Source of the DNA: Angiostrongylus vasorum
Lineage: Eukaryota > Nematoda > Chromadorea > Rhabditida > Metastrongylidae
Length of the DNA: 64,000 nt
NCBI GenBank assembly: GCA_018806985.1
Contig: JADANN010000370.1
Span: 310,001 to 374,000 of the forward strand
Direction: 5' to 3'
The notes under the pieces are model-generated. The model was not told the DNA's origin. It searched no databases and worked only from the letters and a program-made list of their open reading frames with translations. Shown in pieces: positions 1-13,200 of the stretch (position 1 is the first letter of the stretch; every line of letters begins with the position of its first letter). The position numbers were made by a program, and so were the translations under genes.

Positions 1-72
1 ATTTGTTGGAGGAAACTCCTAACCGCCTCTCAAATTTTCCCTGTTACTTGATTGCCTGGATTACAAAGAACT

Positions 73-710
73 ATGGTGACGATCTGTACCTACAATGCAC
101 GTACACTTGCATCCGAGTCCTCGATGCTTCCATGTAAGCACTTGATCATGTAAGCGAAAAAGGTAAGGCACGACGTCATCAGTCTGGCCGAGACGAGACG
201 ATGCCACCCATTCAACGCCGTCTATGACATCGGAGAAGAACTGTTCCTTGAAGCATGCGACAGTAGAGGAGTCGGCAGCGCCGGCGCAATCGTCAACATG
301 AGTTTGTCTATGAACATCGATTCATTTGAACAACTAACAAACCGAATCGGATGTCTACGATTAAAAAGATGTGGATCAATACCGGCTTTAACAATCTTCG
401 TCGTTTACGCGCCGACATCAAACTATGACGAAGAAGAGGTCGAAGCGTTCTATATGGACTTGGAGAAGTTCTATAGAGAAGACCATACATTCCCTAAGTC
501 ATCACTGGAGATTTTAACGTCAAGACTGGACCAAGAAGAACGTCTGAAGAACGTCACATTGGGACCCACGGAATAGAATGGAACGAAACAGGGTGAGCAG
601 CTCTCTGAGTGTACCATGACGACCAAGACCATCCATGGTAACTGGCAATTCCAGAAGCCCCACACTCAACGCTGGACTTGGGAGTCTCTCAGTGGTTTTG
701 CCTAACCGAT
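73..710 (+). pseudogene. RTE endonuclease domain, copy 1 (frameshifted)
   Basis: Remains of the APE-type endonuclease that nicks target DNA to prime reverse transcription. The reading starts at ATG 73 (TICTYNARTLASESS) but meets a stop after about 25 codons. Family motifs then appear in shifting frames: LAETRRC near 187-210, FVVYAPTSNYDEEEVE near 398-440 and the GDFN-like region near 505-520. The copy 2 endonuclease at 25899-26603 is intact over the same stretch, which shows that this one is degraded. Confidence 0.7.
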
Positions 711-1478
711 GTCGCTGTTGTCCCAAAGCTCTACGCGGGATCAGACTACCGCCTTCCTCGTGCAAGATTCCATTTCTCGCGGAAAAGAGAAAAACCCGCT
801 AAATTTAAAAAACGAAGCCCCAAAACCACTACAAATTGGGACTTATTCAACTCAGTCCGCTGTTGGAAAGATGCCGTTGTCGATAACATGGATGAAGAAT
901 ATGAACGGCTCATTCAACATCTTCACGCTACCGCTATGAAAGCTGAGGGTTCGGAAGTCACCAAGATACGTCATTCTGCAGAAACTCTCGAGCTGATAAG
1001 CCAGAATGGAATCACACGAGCTGCAGGCAACCGTGAACCAACGTCCGAACTTGCAAAACAATGCAGACAGGCGATAGAAGAAGATCTTAAAGAGAGAAGA
1101 GCAGCAGTAATGGTCGAAGCTGCAGAGGCTGGAAAAAGCATTCGCAAAGCCCAACGAAGCTTCGCCGATTATCAGACCAAGATGATTGCATTCGACGCCG
1201 AGACGGAACAGTTACAGCGTCGAGAAAGCAATGGAGAAAATCATTCACAAATACTACCCAGCTCTGTTCGATAGCAACGTTGACCTTCCATTAGATGAAA
1301 TAAAGAAGGATGGATGTGTTGTACCATCGGTTCTCCCTTCCGAAATCCAACCTGCCATTTCGTCTGTGAAAAAGTCGAGCACCATCAGGTCCAGACAGGA
1401 TGAGATCTGAACACTTGAACCTTCCGCCAGTCCTCGTAAACACACTGGCTCGGCTCTTTCCACACGTTACCTGTCTGA

Positions 1479-2879
1479 ATGTCCCTACTCAATGCAGGAC
1501 CAGCAAAGACCGTGCTAATGTTCAAGAAGGGTGACCTCCACGATATCGGTAACTATGGCCCAATCTGCTTGCTGTCTGTCGTCTACAAACTCCTCACTCG
1601 AGTCATCCTAAACAGGATTGACAGAACACTGGACGAAAGGCAGCCATGTGAGCAAGCAGGGTTTCGAAAAGGATTTAATGCGATAGACCACATCCACACG
1701 AAAACAAGATTCACTGAAGCATCGCGAGAGTACAAAAGACCGCTCTGTCTCACTTCCATCGATTTAAAGAAGGCCTTTTACTCAACTGAGATAGAAGCAG
1801 TCACGGAAGTCCTTGATAGTCAAGCAGTCCCTACTCAGTGTACATTAAGATTCTTCGTGAACTGTACAAAAATTTCACAACCCAGACATCACCATTCTAT
1901 AACGATATTAACATTGACGTCAAAAGAGGGGTTAGGCAAGGCGATACCATCTCGCCAAAATTATTTACCGCCGCCCTCCAGAACGTCATGCGAACATTGG
2001 AATGGGATAATAGGGGGAGTGAAGGTCGATGGTTGGCAGTTACATTATCTTCGCTTTGCTGATTACATCGTCCTTATAACACCAAACATTAGACAGGCGG
2101 AACGTATGCTTGCCGACTTTGATAAAGCCTGTGGAAAGACTGGTCTTCGACTAAATCTCACAAAAAACGATGTTCATGAAGAACGGATTGGTTTCGTATG
2201 CCCCCATTCACGCTCAACGGAACGAATATCTCCGAATGCTCCAGTTATATCTATCTAGGTCGGGAAATCAATATGATGAACGACCTAGCTCCAGAGCTGA
2301 GCAGAAGGAAACGAGCGGCTTTAGGGGTGCTTTCAAGAGCATTGAGGATGTAGTGAAGAGAACAAGGAACACCCGACTCCGTGCCCACCTTTTCGACTCC
2401 ACGGTACTTCCTTCCTTAACGCATAGGTCACAAGCCCTGATCGCTGCGCAAGCAAGATGAAAGATCACTCAGTGTTATTAAACGAGCAGTCGAAAGGGCG
2501 ATGCTAGGAATATCCCGTTTCACACAAGTGAGGGATGGGATCGGAAGCTCCGACATGCGTCAAAGATTAAAAGTCAAAGATGCCGTTCTGTACGCCAAAC
2601 AGTCGAAGATAAAGTTGGCTGGACACGTAATGCGTATGAATGACAACTGATGTACAAGAGCCGTTAGAGACTGGATTCGTCGGGATTTCAAACGTACTGA
2701 GGACCACCCACCCGATGGTCGCAGTTCTTCACGAAGAGCCTAGAAGAAGGATATGATGCTCGACGAGTCCCCTAGAGTGAGCAGAACCCACTGGGCTGCT
2801 CTTCACGCGACAGGGGAAAAGTGGAAGATTTACTGGCGCCTGCTCGAGTCACTCGACGATCAACGGGACTACATGTGAT
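1479..2879 (+). pseudogene. RTE reverse transcriptase and C-terminal tail, copy 1 (inactive)
   Basis: Remains of the RT polyprotein. Visible parts are GDLHDIGNYGPICLLS at 1529-1580, GFRKGFNAIDHIHT near 1660, SIDLKKAF near 1757 (motif A, the catalytic Asp region), VRQGDTISPKLF near 1933 in another frame, and the catalytic box near 2052-2066, which reads LRFADYIVLIT where the family has FADD, so one catalytic Asp has become Tyr. The RTE tail with VLYAKQSKI and VMRMND follows at 2580-2645. At least three frame changes separate these blocks. Confidence 0.75.
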
Positions 2880-2956
2880 ACAAGTGATACTTGAGTGCAG
2901 GCTTTTGGCTGAATTTACTCATAAAATGCAATCCATATAAGCAAAACACACGCACG

Positions 2957-3190
2957 CATGCATGCCTGAATACGGTGTCGCAAATACAGAAGGCAACTGC
3001 CAAATTGGCGCGGCAAAAAGAAGGAGGCCATCCCCCTATATCGGCCTGCATCTCAGAGAAGCTTTAGGTCGCTTTTGGTCAGCGATTAACCCGCTATCTG
3101 TCACCTGTTGACGCGCCACGTTGGCTAGCAACTAACTGGCATGAAATCCCTCCATGAGGGAGATCCGTGGCTTGCTTCACTATAACTACG
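2957..3190 (-). repeat. Inverted fragment of the RTE 5' region
   Basis: The stretch beginning catgcatgcctgaatac and ending near ccgtggc matches, in the same strand sense, the segment just upstream of the minus-strand RTE copy 3 (about 47733-47955). It therefore lies in opposite orientation to the RTE copy that ends at 2880. Shared landmarks are ggtcgcttttggtc, gacgcgccac and the ccctccatgaggg / cctcataaggggg stem. Confidence 0.55.
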
Positions 3191-5476
3191 TTTACAGGAC
3201 AAATAACTAAAAAAGACGTTTTTCGCACCAGTTTATTTATTCGGTGCAATTTGCTGATAAAGAAAGTATTAAGATTTCCTTTACCACATTGATGACAGGA
3301 AAAGTGCCAAGGCATTCCAGTGCAAGCACATAGAAAGTCGGAGTATCTTTGAGGGAACAGGTTCTCAAATAGAACGGACTATGAAAAGATGAGAAGATGA
3401 GCTGAAGATGAAAGGTGAGCGAGATTCTCCTCACGGAGCACAAGAGTTAGAAATGGCAGTGGGCAGAGTGAATCGTTGAAGTCACGAGTTTTTCGGAAAA
3501 AAAAGCAGGCTTGGAATGTCGTGGTCCTCTCACAAGAATGGATGTAGGACGTTACACGTTAATAATGTAATGAGTCAGCTGCGTTGTTCACTGCACCATC
3601 GCGCCTGAAGAGTGCTCCTGCTTGTCGAAATGGAGTGGAAACCATGAGCTCATCTCTACAGCATGGTGCCCTAAGCCGATGAACAGTTTGACATATCTAT
3701 CTGAAAGAATTGCTAAAAGTAAACCAGTAACAACCATTTAGTAGCAAAACAATTTTAAAAACCGACCGTCGTTTAACCTCTGTAGTGAAATAATCATGTT
3801 TTTAAATTAATTTGACTTTAGCTGTTAACTTTTTTAGTTCACTTATTTGTCTTCGTTTATTTATCAACCTCGTGTAAGCTTAACAATTTAAAAACATGCA
3901 GTTAGTAGCATGCAACCAGGAGCCTTATCAGGAGATTCTAGAAAGTCTTGTCACCACATTGCCTTTCAGATAGGAATTGTTCTGGGGACGCCAGACTGCA
4001 TGTCCATGTTGACATTATTGATGGCCTACATAGAACAACAACGAGATGCTAATAAACGATAATAATGATAAAGGATGCTAAACGACTGTGGTTAAGCACT
4101 TGGCATTGACAAATCCCTTGGAAAATGCGTTGTACATTCGAATAAACTAAGACGTCATGGAAGTGATTGCATATCGATGAGCAGCCGGTAGTCTACCCAT
4201 GCATAGAATCAGTGTTTTATCCTCGTAGGCATATTCCCTGAGTACGCAAACCTAGAACAGATGCGGGTCACGATTACACTGGAGGTTAAAATCGAACCAA
4301 CGACCAGCGAACAACTGTGTGAGGTACGGCACTTTGTCCATTGCTCTATTCGCGAACACAGTACACATGATATTTCTGAGGACATAACTCTCTCTCTCTT
4401 ACAGGCGCATGTAAATCATTGGTTAGAGGCGCACTGCTACACATGGGATCCATCCCGCCGAGCCGATCGGCTCTCATGAAGACGAAGACGCGTAAATATT
4501 AGCTGAATAGATCTCTTTAACTCCTGTTAGCTTATAATCCAAGATGATGATGACCATTATTACTGAGGTTAAATGACGGTTGGTTTGAAAATTATTACTA
4601 GCTGCCGAAAAACTAGTATAGCGTGGTACAACACAGAACCACTCAATGACAGCGCAATCATCTGCTGATCGGATAGTCGTTTTCATGTTGACAAAACTAC
4701 TACTTTACTCGCGTCAGAAAATTGGTATTTAACTAATTCGTTTCTAAAGGATAAAACAATCTGCCTTTCGCAAAGCCACAAGTTACAGTACAGGCAACGC
4801 CTATATCCGTTAACAAATTCATAGCTTTACCATCTGTTTAAGTACAAATACGGGAGCACAACGGACGACACGGACCCAATTCAATGCATTTTCTTCTTGG
4901 TGGACTATTTCTCCTGCAATCAGTTAACAGACTCCCAACCATGACATGATATCGGACCTAGTCCATAAGTACGAACATTCTGTACTTAATAATTCCGAAT
5001 GAACGGTCTTTTCTACTAATTAGCTCGTTTCCTCATCGAGAAAAGTGCCGCCTTATTCATATGGAACTCCAAAGAAATGAGAACAAATCCTTGTTCATAA
5101 TCACTCGTAACAATTTTTCTCTCAATAAAAAAATTCAATAAGCTCCTGTTTACTTATTAGATTAAGCAATGTTCGAGCGTGAATGTCAGAAACAGCACAA
5201 AGAAAGATTTATACCAAAACTTCGACACCAGTAACCAATTAATAACAGCGGTTAAAAACAATACACTTTAGAATAAAGTGTTCTAACTAATGCTAAAGAC
5301 AATGCGCGGATAGAAAGAAGAAGCTATTCTAGAATCTTAAGACAAAATGTGCTGAAAAAAAGTAGTCACAGTAGTGATGTTTTTGCCGAGGTAATTGCTC
5401 AAAAGTGAAAACAACAAAGCATCACCTGGCAACGAAGTAAAAAAGGCATCATTTAACCAAATAATAAAAATTGACC
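3191..5476. other. Spacer, no gene recognised
   Basis: AT-rich spacer between RTE copy 1 and the 3' end of the ACAD8-like gene. Only short unrelated open frames occur, none with a motif, a splice context or similarity to another part of the window. It should contain the 3' UTR of ACAD8 immediately left of 5477; I could not assign the polyadenylation site. Confidence 0.5.
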
Positions 5477-8400
5477 TTATATTGGCCCGAAAGTTTGATT
5501 TGAAAGCACATCACGACTTATAATCAAACGCATCATTTCGTTGGAACCCTCCAGAATCTGGTGAACCTGAAACTCAACATCAGAATCGACTCCATCATAA
5601 GAAAATATAAACCCGAAAATAATGATTTCGATCTCCAAGAGAACTACTTATATAATTCTCTATTAGCCAAATTTTCAATAATATATACAGCATAGCGATC
5701 CAGATGGTTAGCTCCTTGGTCGGGCTTTGGTTTTCAATAACTATACAGCCGGTGCGAAAAGAATGATCTAATTTAAAACAATAAATTTGGATTGCTTTTT
5801 CAGCTGGAAATTGTCATTACTAGTCAAAATGAAAACGATAGAACCTACATATTAATTACTGCTAGTTAATATACAAATTGATGGGGCGGGTAGCACAGTG
5901 GTAGTAATGCCAGTCATAGCAAGCATGGTGCAATTCGATTCCGCTCCGGGCCAACCAAACCTCTCATTCCTCCGGGGTCGGGAAATTGGTACCGGTCTTG
6001 TCTGGGAAAAAAGTCACGCTTTGCAATCCAATTGAGAATGCTCCAGCTCCGCTATGTCAGGACTCCTGGGAGAATTGCTCGACCAGCATTCTACAACATT
6101 CAAGATGAAATAAAAATCCTCAAGCAGCAACCGAAGCCACACGCAAAGTTGGAAGATTTTCGTGGACAATGGATGCGAGGAAACGAACTGAATGTGAGCA
6201 GTGCTAGGACCCGCGCAGTTGACGTGAAGACGGGTCAAGCAAAAACAAAAAATAAAAAAATGTATAAATTAAGGGAGCGGGTAGCATTGTGATAGTGATC
6301 TCATTTATTATGCCGACGACCCAACCTACCTAGAAGCTGATTCGAACCCGCCTCGAGTTCACCAAGCATTTCAACCTTCCGTGGTTGAGATTGGTACCAG
6401 ACTTGTCTGGAGTAAGTTCACAACCTCCAATCCATATGGGAACATTCTAACACGGTTACTTCATGATTACAGGGAGAATCAACCCGACCATCATTCTACG
6501 ACAATCGTAAAAGAAGGCGAAATCCTCAAGCAGCAGCCGAAACAACATGGGAATTGTTCCAAGACCTCAGAGCACTCTGAATTTGAAGAGAACGAATTGA
6601 AAACAAGAAGTGATGGGATCCACACAATGTGCTATGCGTGATGCCGAGTCATGTAATGAGAGCAAAAATAAAAGCCGCACTTTATTCACACCGGGAGCAT
6701 GAAATCCTAATGTTCAGAAGCGACGAATTCTTCGAAGACATTTTCAGAAGCCCGTTGTCTGTTGAAAACAGCAAGTAGATGTCGAGGTGCTCGAGAAATG
6801 GTGGATGGAAACGAGACTCGCTGAATATATTGGAGAACGATCTTCATATCTCAACCCGTTCATCATCCGTAGCGTTGTGCGCTTGCGCAACGTGTTACCG
6901 AGCGCTGCAAGAAGACTAGAGTTCTTCTATTGGCCGAGAAAGGATGTGTATGCTATATTTTCTATTCATTTCAACTATTTCCTAACAGTGCACAGCTATC
7001 GTGATTGTTCCGCTCGGATTCAGAAAATTGTAGCGAATTGAGGCCCGGTATGAACACTATAGTACTCATAATCAGTTTAGAGGATTCCAAAGTTCATTTT
7101 ACCGCATTATGAATATTCATTCGATACCTAATCGAAAGAAGATCGAAATAGAAGGTGGGAAGGCTATAAAAACGTTCCTCTACAATTAGTAATCTACAAA
7201 AACCTAGTTTCACTGACCCGTAATTTGACTAACAACTAACTGTCATTTCATTCTAATCGCTATGTCTATTGTATGGAATATGCGGATATTAGAATATCGA
7301 AATAGAGAGTGAACATAAACTGAAAAATACTTCCAAGCGTTGATAGCTATGTATTTGCTTGATTGTCCACAGCAACACTTAGTAGTTAGTAGCATACAAA
7401 TCACTCATACCCGTAGAACCATAGAGCATAGTCTCTTTTAAAATTCTGTCTTGTTCATAACCACTAAAGTACTCTAGTTATTGGACTATTATCTTTTACT
7501 TTCAAAAAACCAGCCTGTTGCCCGTAGAGGACGAAAAATTGCCCTTATTCCACTTTGAGCGCCACCCTAAATGGAATGCGCCCGTTATGGACTAATCTGG
7601 TTGTAGACTAAGGGAGAGACGCGGTAACCTTCTTCTAATGCAAATGAAGCTCTATTAAGCGTTTAGAACTTCAGATCTGTCCAACAACCGCGTTAAAAGC
7701 CAGTACCACGAAGAAATTGGTCAGTTTTATTAAGTAGAAAAAGCACAGAGTAAACCGCATTTCGACGACCTCTTTGCCTTTCATTTCATTAACTCCATTG
7801 ACTTGGCAGCCTTGTATTCAATTTTTTTTCACCTTTCCAATTACTTTGAAAATTTAAAAAGATTACTGACTGGTTAATCTTGAATTCTTCGACAATACCT
7901 CGTGTAGTTTTTAGAGACTAGGACCGGTCCTTCTTGGTCACCAATTTTTCACTCGGGTGCATTTTTTAAAGATTTCCTGAGCCATCTCAACACTGTGAGT
8001 TCAGAAAGCATTTCAGAGGTCTCATGCTCTGTGGCTTTTTTGTTACTTCCCAGCATTACGACGAAGTATGACCCTACGAAACAAAAAAATAGTTTCCTTT
8101 CCTTGATAGTACCTTCAATTTTCCTAAAATCATTGCAAATTAAGAGTTAGAGGAAATATTATGGCGCTAATAGAGAAGAATGAAGCATTAAATTGGTATA
8201 TAACAGTAATATACGCAACAAGCATTTACTACAAAATGTAATGGGAAAATTCGCAGTGGTTAAACATCCGTTCTTTTTGCATCAGCCTAATCTTCTAACT
8301 TTGCGACTAAGGTAAAGAGTACAGCCGGAATTCAATCCAGTTAGTTACCGATTTTCTCAATGTAAGTCGAGTTGTAGAGTAGGTAAATTGTTCATTTCAC

Positions 8401-10209
8401 TAACACCTACTATTTTTGCTTCCTCCACAAAACATCAATATTTGCAAAATTGTTCCACTGGACTAATTCGTTAGATGAACTTGAACTGCCTCACTTATAT
8501 TTATGATTGGTAGGAGTGTAAAGTCTTGGTTGTAATTGAATTACAGTGCACAGTCACTTAATTTGTAACCGTGGCATGGAGAGCAAGACGAATTTTTCCA
8601 AATCATGGGCTCACTAGCACGTAAAATTAGGGATATAGGTAAAAACACAAGAACGTTCACAAGTAATGTACCCGACAATCCCGTAGGTATTGTTGCAGCG
8701 GGTAATCTTTAAGATAACCATATCCTCCAAACATCTGTAGCGCTTGGTTGATCACCTGCAATGAAGTGAGAAATGTGCATAAAAAACCACAATGATGCTG
8801 AAGCATTTGCAAAACTCCGGAGCGCTGGTGTTTGCAGTGCGGACCGAACGTGATATTACCCCTTCAAGGAGCTAACGCATTCACCACCACATCATGCGAA
8901 TCCTTCGTTTCGCGTTTCTCTCAGTCGTGTTATTGACCTTTAGGTGCTATCAGCAATCACCCTTCAACGAGATTGATATTGTAACTATTCCCTGAACAGT
9001 TTTTATTTCTGTATTATTTTATGTCTTCTATAAAAAACTGTTTACTTGTAATAATCATACATCCATTCTTGCACATTCTGTAAGTTGCCTCTTAGCGACC
9101 ATATCATGCATTTGCCTCGCGGCTGGCTAGAAATGGATTTCGTAACTTTTTTCTATTAAGCTCTTCTTTGTCCGACAGTTCGGGCACTGAATGAGCAGCT
9201 GTCAGCTGCATGTACATTCCAACATCCGCCGTTCCAATCAACTTTTTGTAAAAAGCCACATCGCTGTAACGTGCACTTTCTGTATAAGCCATTGTATAGC
9301 CTTCACGAACCCTCTGTACAAGTAGCTGTATCAGATTGTACTAACTGACAAAGCTCAGAACCTCTCTCTGAGCTCTGTCTCTGGTTTCCTCTGTAAAGCT
9401 CCACCCATTACAGATGGAATATAAGGAGCGCCATTAGTCATCAAATCAGTGCATGTGTTTCAATCCGCAAGTGCTCCAACTCCAGTTTGCTTCACTTCCT
9501 CATTTCAATCTCTCTCATTCCCCCTCACCTAACCAGATATCGCCATATCGTCATTATGTTATTATGTTATTGTTATTATTATTACTGTTATTTATTTAGT
9601 TATTTATCTTTATTTCATATAAATCGGCATGACAATGAACCCCGTTAAGCTGAAACTGTGGTATAAATCACAATGTCGTCACTTTTATTCCCACCCATTG
9701 CAGACACCAGCGGTTCGGAGTTTTGAAAAAATCTCAGCATCACAATATTAACCTTTTTATTTTCTGCGTACTACAATTTTTCACGGCTTGGTGTGAATTA
9801 CAACCACAACGATGTTGAGAAAATCGTGGTTCGATCTGGCTCAGGGTCCAAGTTTTGCGAATATCTCATCATCATTATAGTTATATTTCACATACTACTT
9901 GCCATTAAATAAATAGGCAGTAAATAGTAAGTGACGACTTTATGCTTAATTAATTTAACACGTACATACTTGCTGCAAAAAAAATGAAGCGATTTCGAAA
10001 ACACAGGTATTCCAAAAATCCGTTTTCCCTGCTTAAAAATCCCAGTTATATTTCAATCACAAATATGATGTCGCTCACCTCGAAGCAATTGTCCGTAGCA
10101 TGTAATTTAGCCATTGCGCACATGGATGCTTTATGGATACTATCCATATCCAGATGACGAGCTGCGTCACGCACCATTAGCCTATAAGATGATAAACAAA
10201 AGACATAAA

Positions 10210-10268
<59 letters not shown>

Positions 10269-13200
10269 TCCGGCCCAGCAAAAGGAATGTTTTGTCCTAG
10301 AAAGGAGTTTGTGGCGGATAAATATCTCGTAATTTGGCCTTTTAAGTTTCAAAAGATATTTTTTTGTTTCAATATGAACCACGAATATTCAAAAGGAAAT
10401 CCTTTCAAATAAGCCCTGAAAGTGCAATGTCGACACTGGAGTTTGAAAAACACCTGCTGCTTTGCACTTTCGTAGCCATCTCGGCTAGTTTGAACTGATT
10501 CCACTGAAATTCGGATAGATGTCTACCGAACTGTTTCCTAACCTTTAAATAGTCGACCGCAAGATCAAAACTCTGCTGAGCTGCTCCCAATGAGCAACTT
10601 GCTACGTTCACTCTTCCACCGTTTAAGCCAGCCATAGCAATGTTAAAGCCGTAATTGTTCGGTCCAATTTGATTAGATATTGGGACCTGAAAACAACTGG
10701 AAGATCACATGACACTGCTACAGGTGAAATGTTCCATGCAAACAACACTTATTCCGACCCGATCTTCGAATCAACGAAGCCTTTAACTATTTTAGCACAC
10801 GATCACCGACAGCGAACTCACCAACAACTCGCGGAATTCATTAGATCCTATCTTACCCATCAGCTACTAAACAAACAATTTATAGCTTGGAAACCTTATT
10901 CTGGCCATACTTCATCTAACGATCAATGACAAGATTCCGATGCATCAGCACTGAACCAGACGGTTCATGCAGTAAATAAAGTGGAATATAATGGACCCAT
11001 ATCTAACATACCTTAACATCCTCAAAGGTAAGAATGCGTGTGGGTTGTGTATTCCACCCAAGCTTAAGCTCCTTTTTCCCGTGTTTGAAACCTTCCATAC
11101 CGTCTTCGATCAACAAACACAAGATGCCCTTTGCCCCTGGTTGAGACTCATGTCTCACCATCACCACATATCTAAAAGCAAACAGTAGTGGATCTGTTAG
11201 ACAAGACATACCAGCGAGCTTCTTGCATTGAAAGAAATTAATGGATCATTGAAGTTCCTTGACAGTGAGTAAGACACGAATTGAACTGCATTCATACCAT
11301 GTACAACTAGACTCTTCCAACTTTAAAAAAACACTAGCCCATAGTGTATTCTTTTAATTGGAATAAGATCCACTACGATCTAGAGAAGTTTGAACAACCA
11401 AGGCCTGGGCTTCTCATGTTATTGAAATCCCTGCAGTTACCAAAAAGTCAAATTTAGATCCTAAGTGTTGAGGTTCCTCTCCCAAATCACTAAGCAGACC
11501 TACATATTCGAAGCTCCACCTCCACTAATAAATGCTTTCGAACCATTAACGACATAATAATCGCCTTGAAGACGTGCTGTTGTTCGTAAACTTGCAGCAT
11601 CGGAACCTAAACCCTCAACTTCAACTAATAAGTTACAGAACCAGGGTCAGACACTCTACAAGAGTCAAAAAATACAGAATGAGAGCACAGTGGGGATTTT
11701 ACATAATATGAATAGAACACTTCCCGGAATCAGGTTCTGTTAAACAATATGACGACAGCGTTTCGAATGTTGCCATAGAAGGAATATGCTTTTCGCGCAA
11801 CTCATTGGATCCATAGGTATCGATCATCCAAGCACACCTGAAGAAACAAGCTATGTTCAAACAGGGAGTTTGGAAAGCTTACTCCTTTTATACAGTCAAT
11901 GCATGCCAGAGAGGGGTATGATTTGCGAAAAGTTCAACATCCACAAATACCGGAATGGTGGTAATTAAAGGACGTACTTCCTTTTAAAGTTCCAAACGTA
12001 AAAGCCTTACATATTATGAATGCTCATATATGCAGCCGTTGAAACGCAGCCAGCCGACAGTTGCTCGTAGATTACTGAAGCATGCAATCGACTGAGCCCA
12101 GCACCGCCAAACTCCTCAGAGCAATAGATGGCACCGAATCCTAGCTCACCAGCATTCCGCATCATTTCCCGAGGAAATATCTCCGAAAACAGAACAGTCA
12201 ATTTCATGTTGCCAGTTCTCGTGAATCAGAACTACTGATTGAAATCACCTGAGAAATAAGATTACTACTGAACTCTTGTAATGAAATGAATCTAGCGAAT
12301 GTTTTAACGGTTTCAAAGAAAGGTAATCAAACGACCTCTTGATCCCAAGTGGCCATGTTAGGATACATCTCCTTGCGGGCAAAATCGCGTGCAACTTTCT
12401 GCACCTCGACGACATCAGCATCAAGGCCAAACGTCGCTATAAAATTTATTTTGTCAGAGAACCCAATGCCGTAAAAACTTGGTAAAACGAGGATGTGCCT
12501 CATCTAAAAAGATCGCTAACGAAGGGAAATGGTAAAGTGGATAAATCCGTGGTGCTCGAAAGTAACTAGATTGATTGGTAATACACGAATGATAATTCGA
12601 ACGTCCCACACAACAGTTTAACATACTCATTTAAAAGCCTTCGGCACGTCTACTCCACCCTGATTCGCCTCCCAACGGTTTATCGCCTCACCGTGGCTGA
12701 GATGTGTTCCTGGATGTCGGGCTACGATGTACAGCGGGGATTCATCTCCCTGGAAGGTTCTGCCAAAACCAATACTAGGTTCCGTCATTACGCTCGGGCC
12801 CGCAAAATCAGTGAGGACGAGCCATCCAAGTATTCAAACATCCAAGTACTAACTGATTCTTATACAAGCATAATAAAACAGATACTTTCTGTTTCAATAT
12901 ATATACTTCCTAACATATTTATAACAAATAGAAGGGAACACTGAGAAGATCCACGGGAATCCAAACCTTGCACAGCAGTCAAATTAATAAGTGGGATTAT
13001 TCAATTCACATAACTTCATTAAGGTCAGACAATGAATAAAAAAGGATAAAGTTCGCGGCGCTGACCAATCCCTGGAAGATGCACCATGTATTCGACTTCA
13101 TCAAGCATCGTTGGAGGTAACTGAATGCACATCTCGCCTTTCCAATGACTCGCGATGGTCTACCGATCAATCGAGTCAGTGCTGCTATCCTTCCACACAG

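Larger units (their letters stand above)
61..2880 (+). mobile_element. RTE-clade non-LTR retrotransposon, copy 1 (decayed)
   Basis: A near full-length RTE-type LINE running left to right. It holds an APE-like endonuclease region, a reverse transcriptase region and the conserved RTE C-terminal tail, then ends in short tandem units (tgatacaagtgatac) as the other copies here do. Many frameshifts and stops break the single long polyprotein expected of the family, so it is not coding. Two further near full-length copies of the same family lie at 25630-28775 and 44575-47955, and comparison with them fixes the order of the parts. Confidence 0.85.

Noticed and set aside
17..60. Possible element boundary at the left edge
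   Set aside because: A short match (ccctgttacttgattgc) to the RTE leader region near 47660 exists, but the edge of the window prevents a boundary call.
10180..10380. IYIYIY frames here and at 40440-40694 and 41050-41438
   Set aside because: Artefacts of TA dinucleotide repeats.
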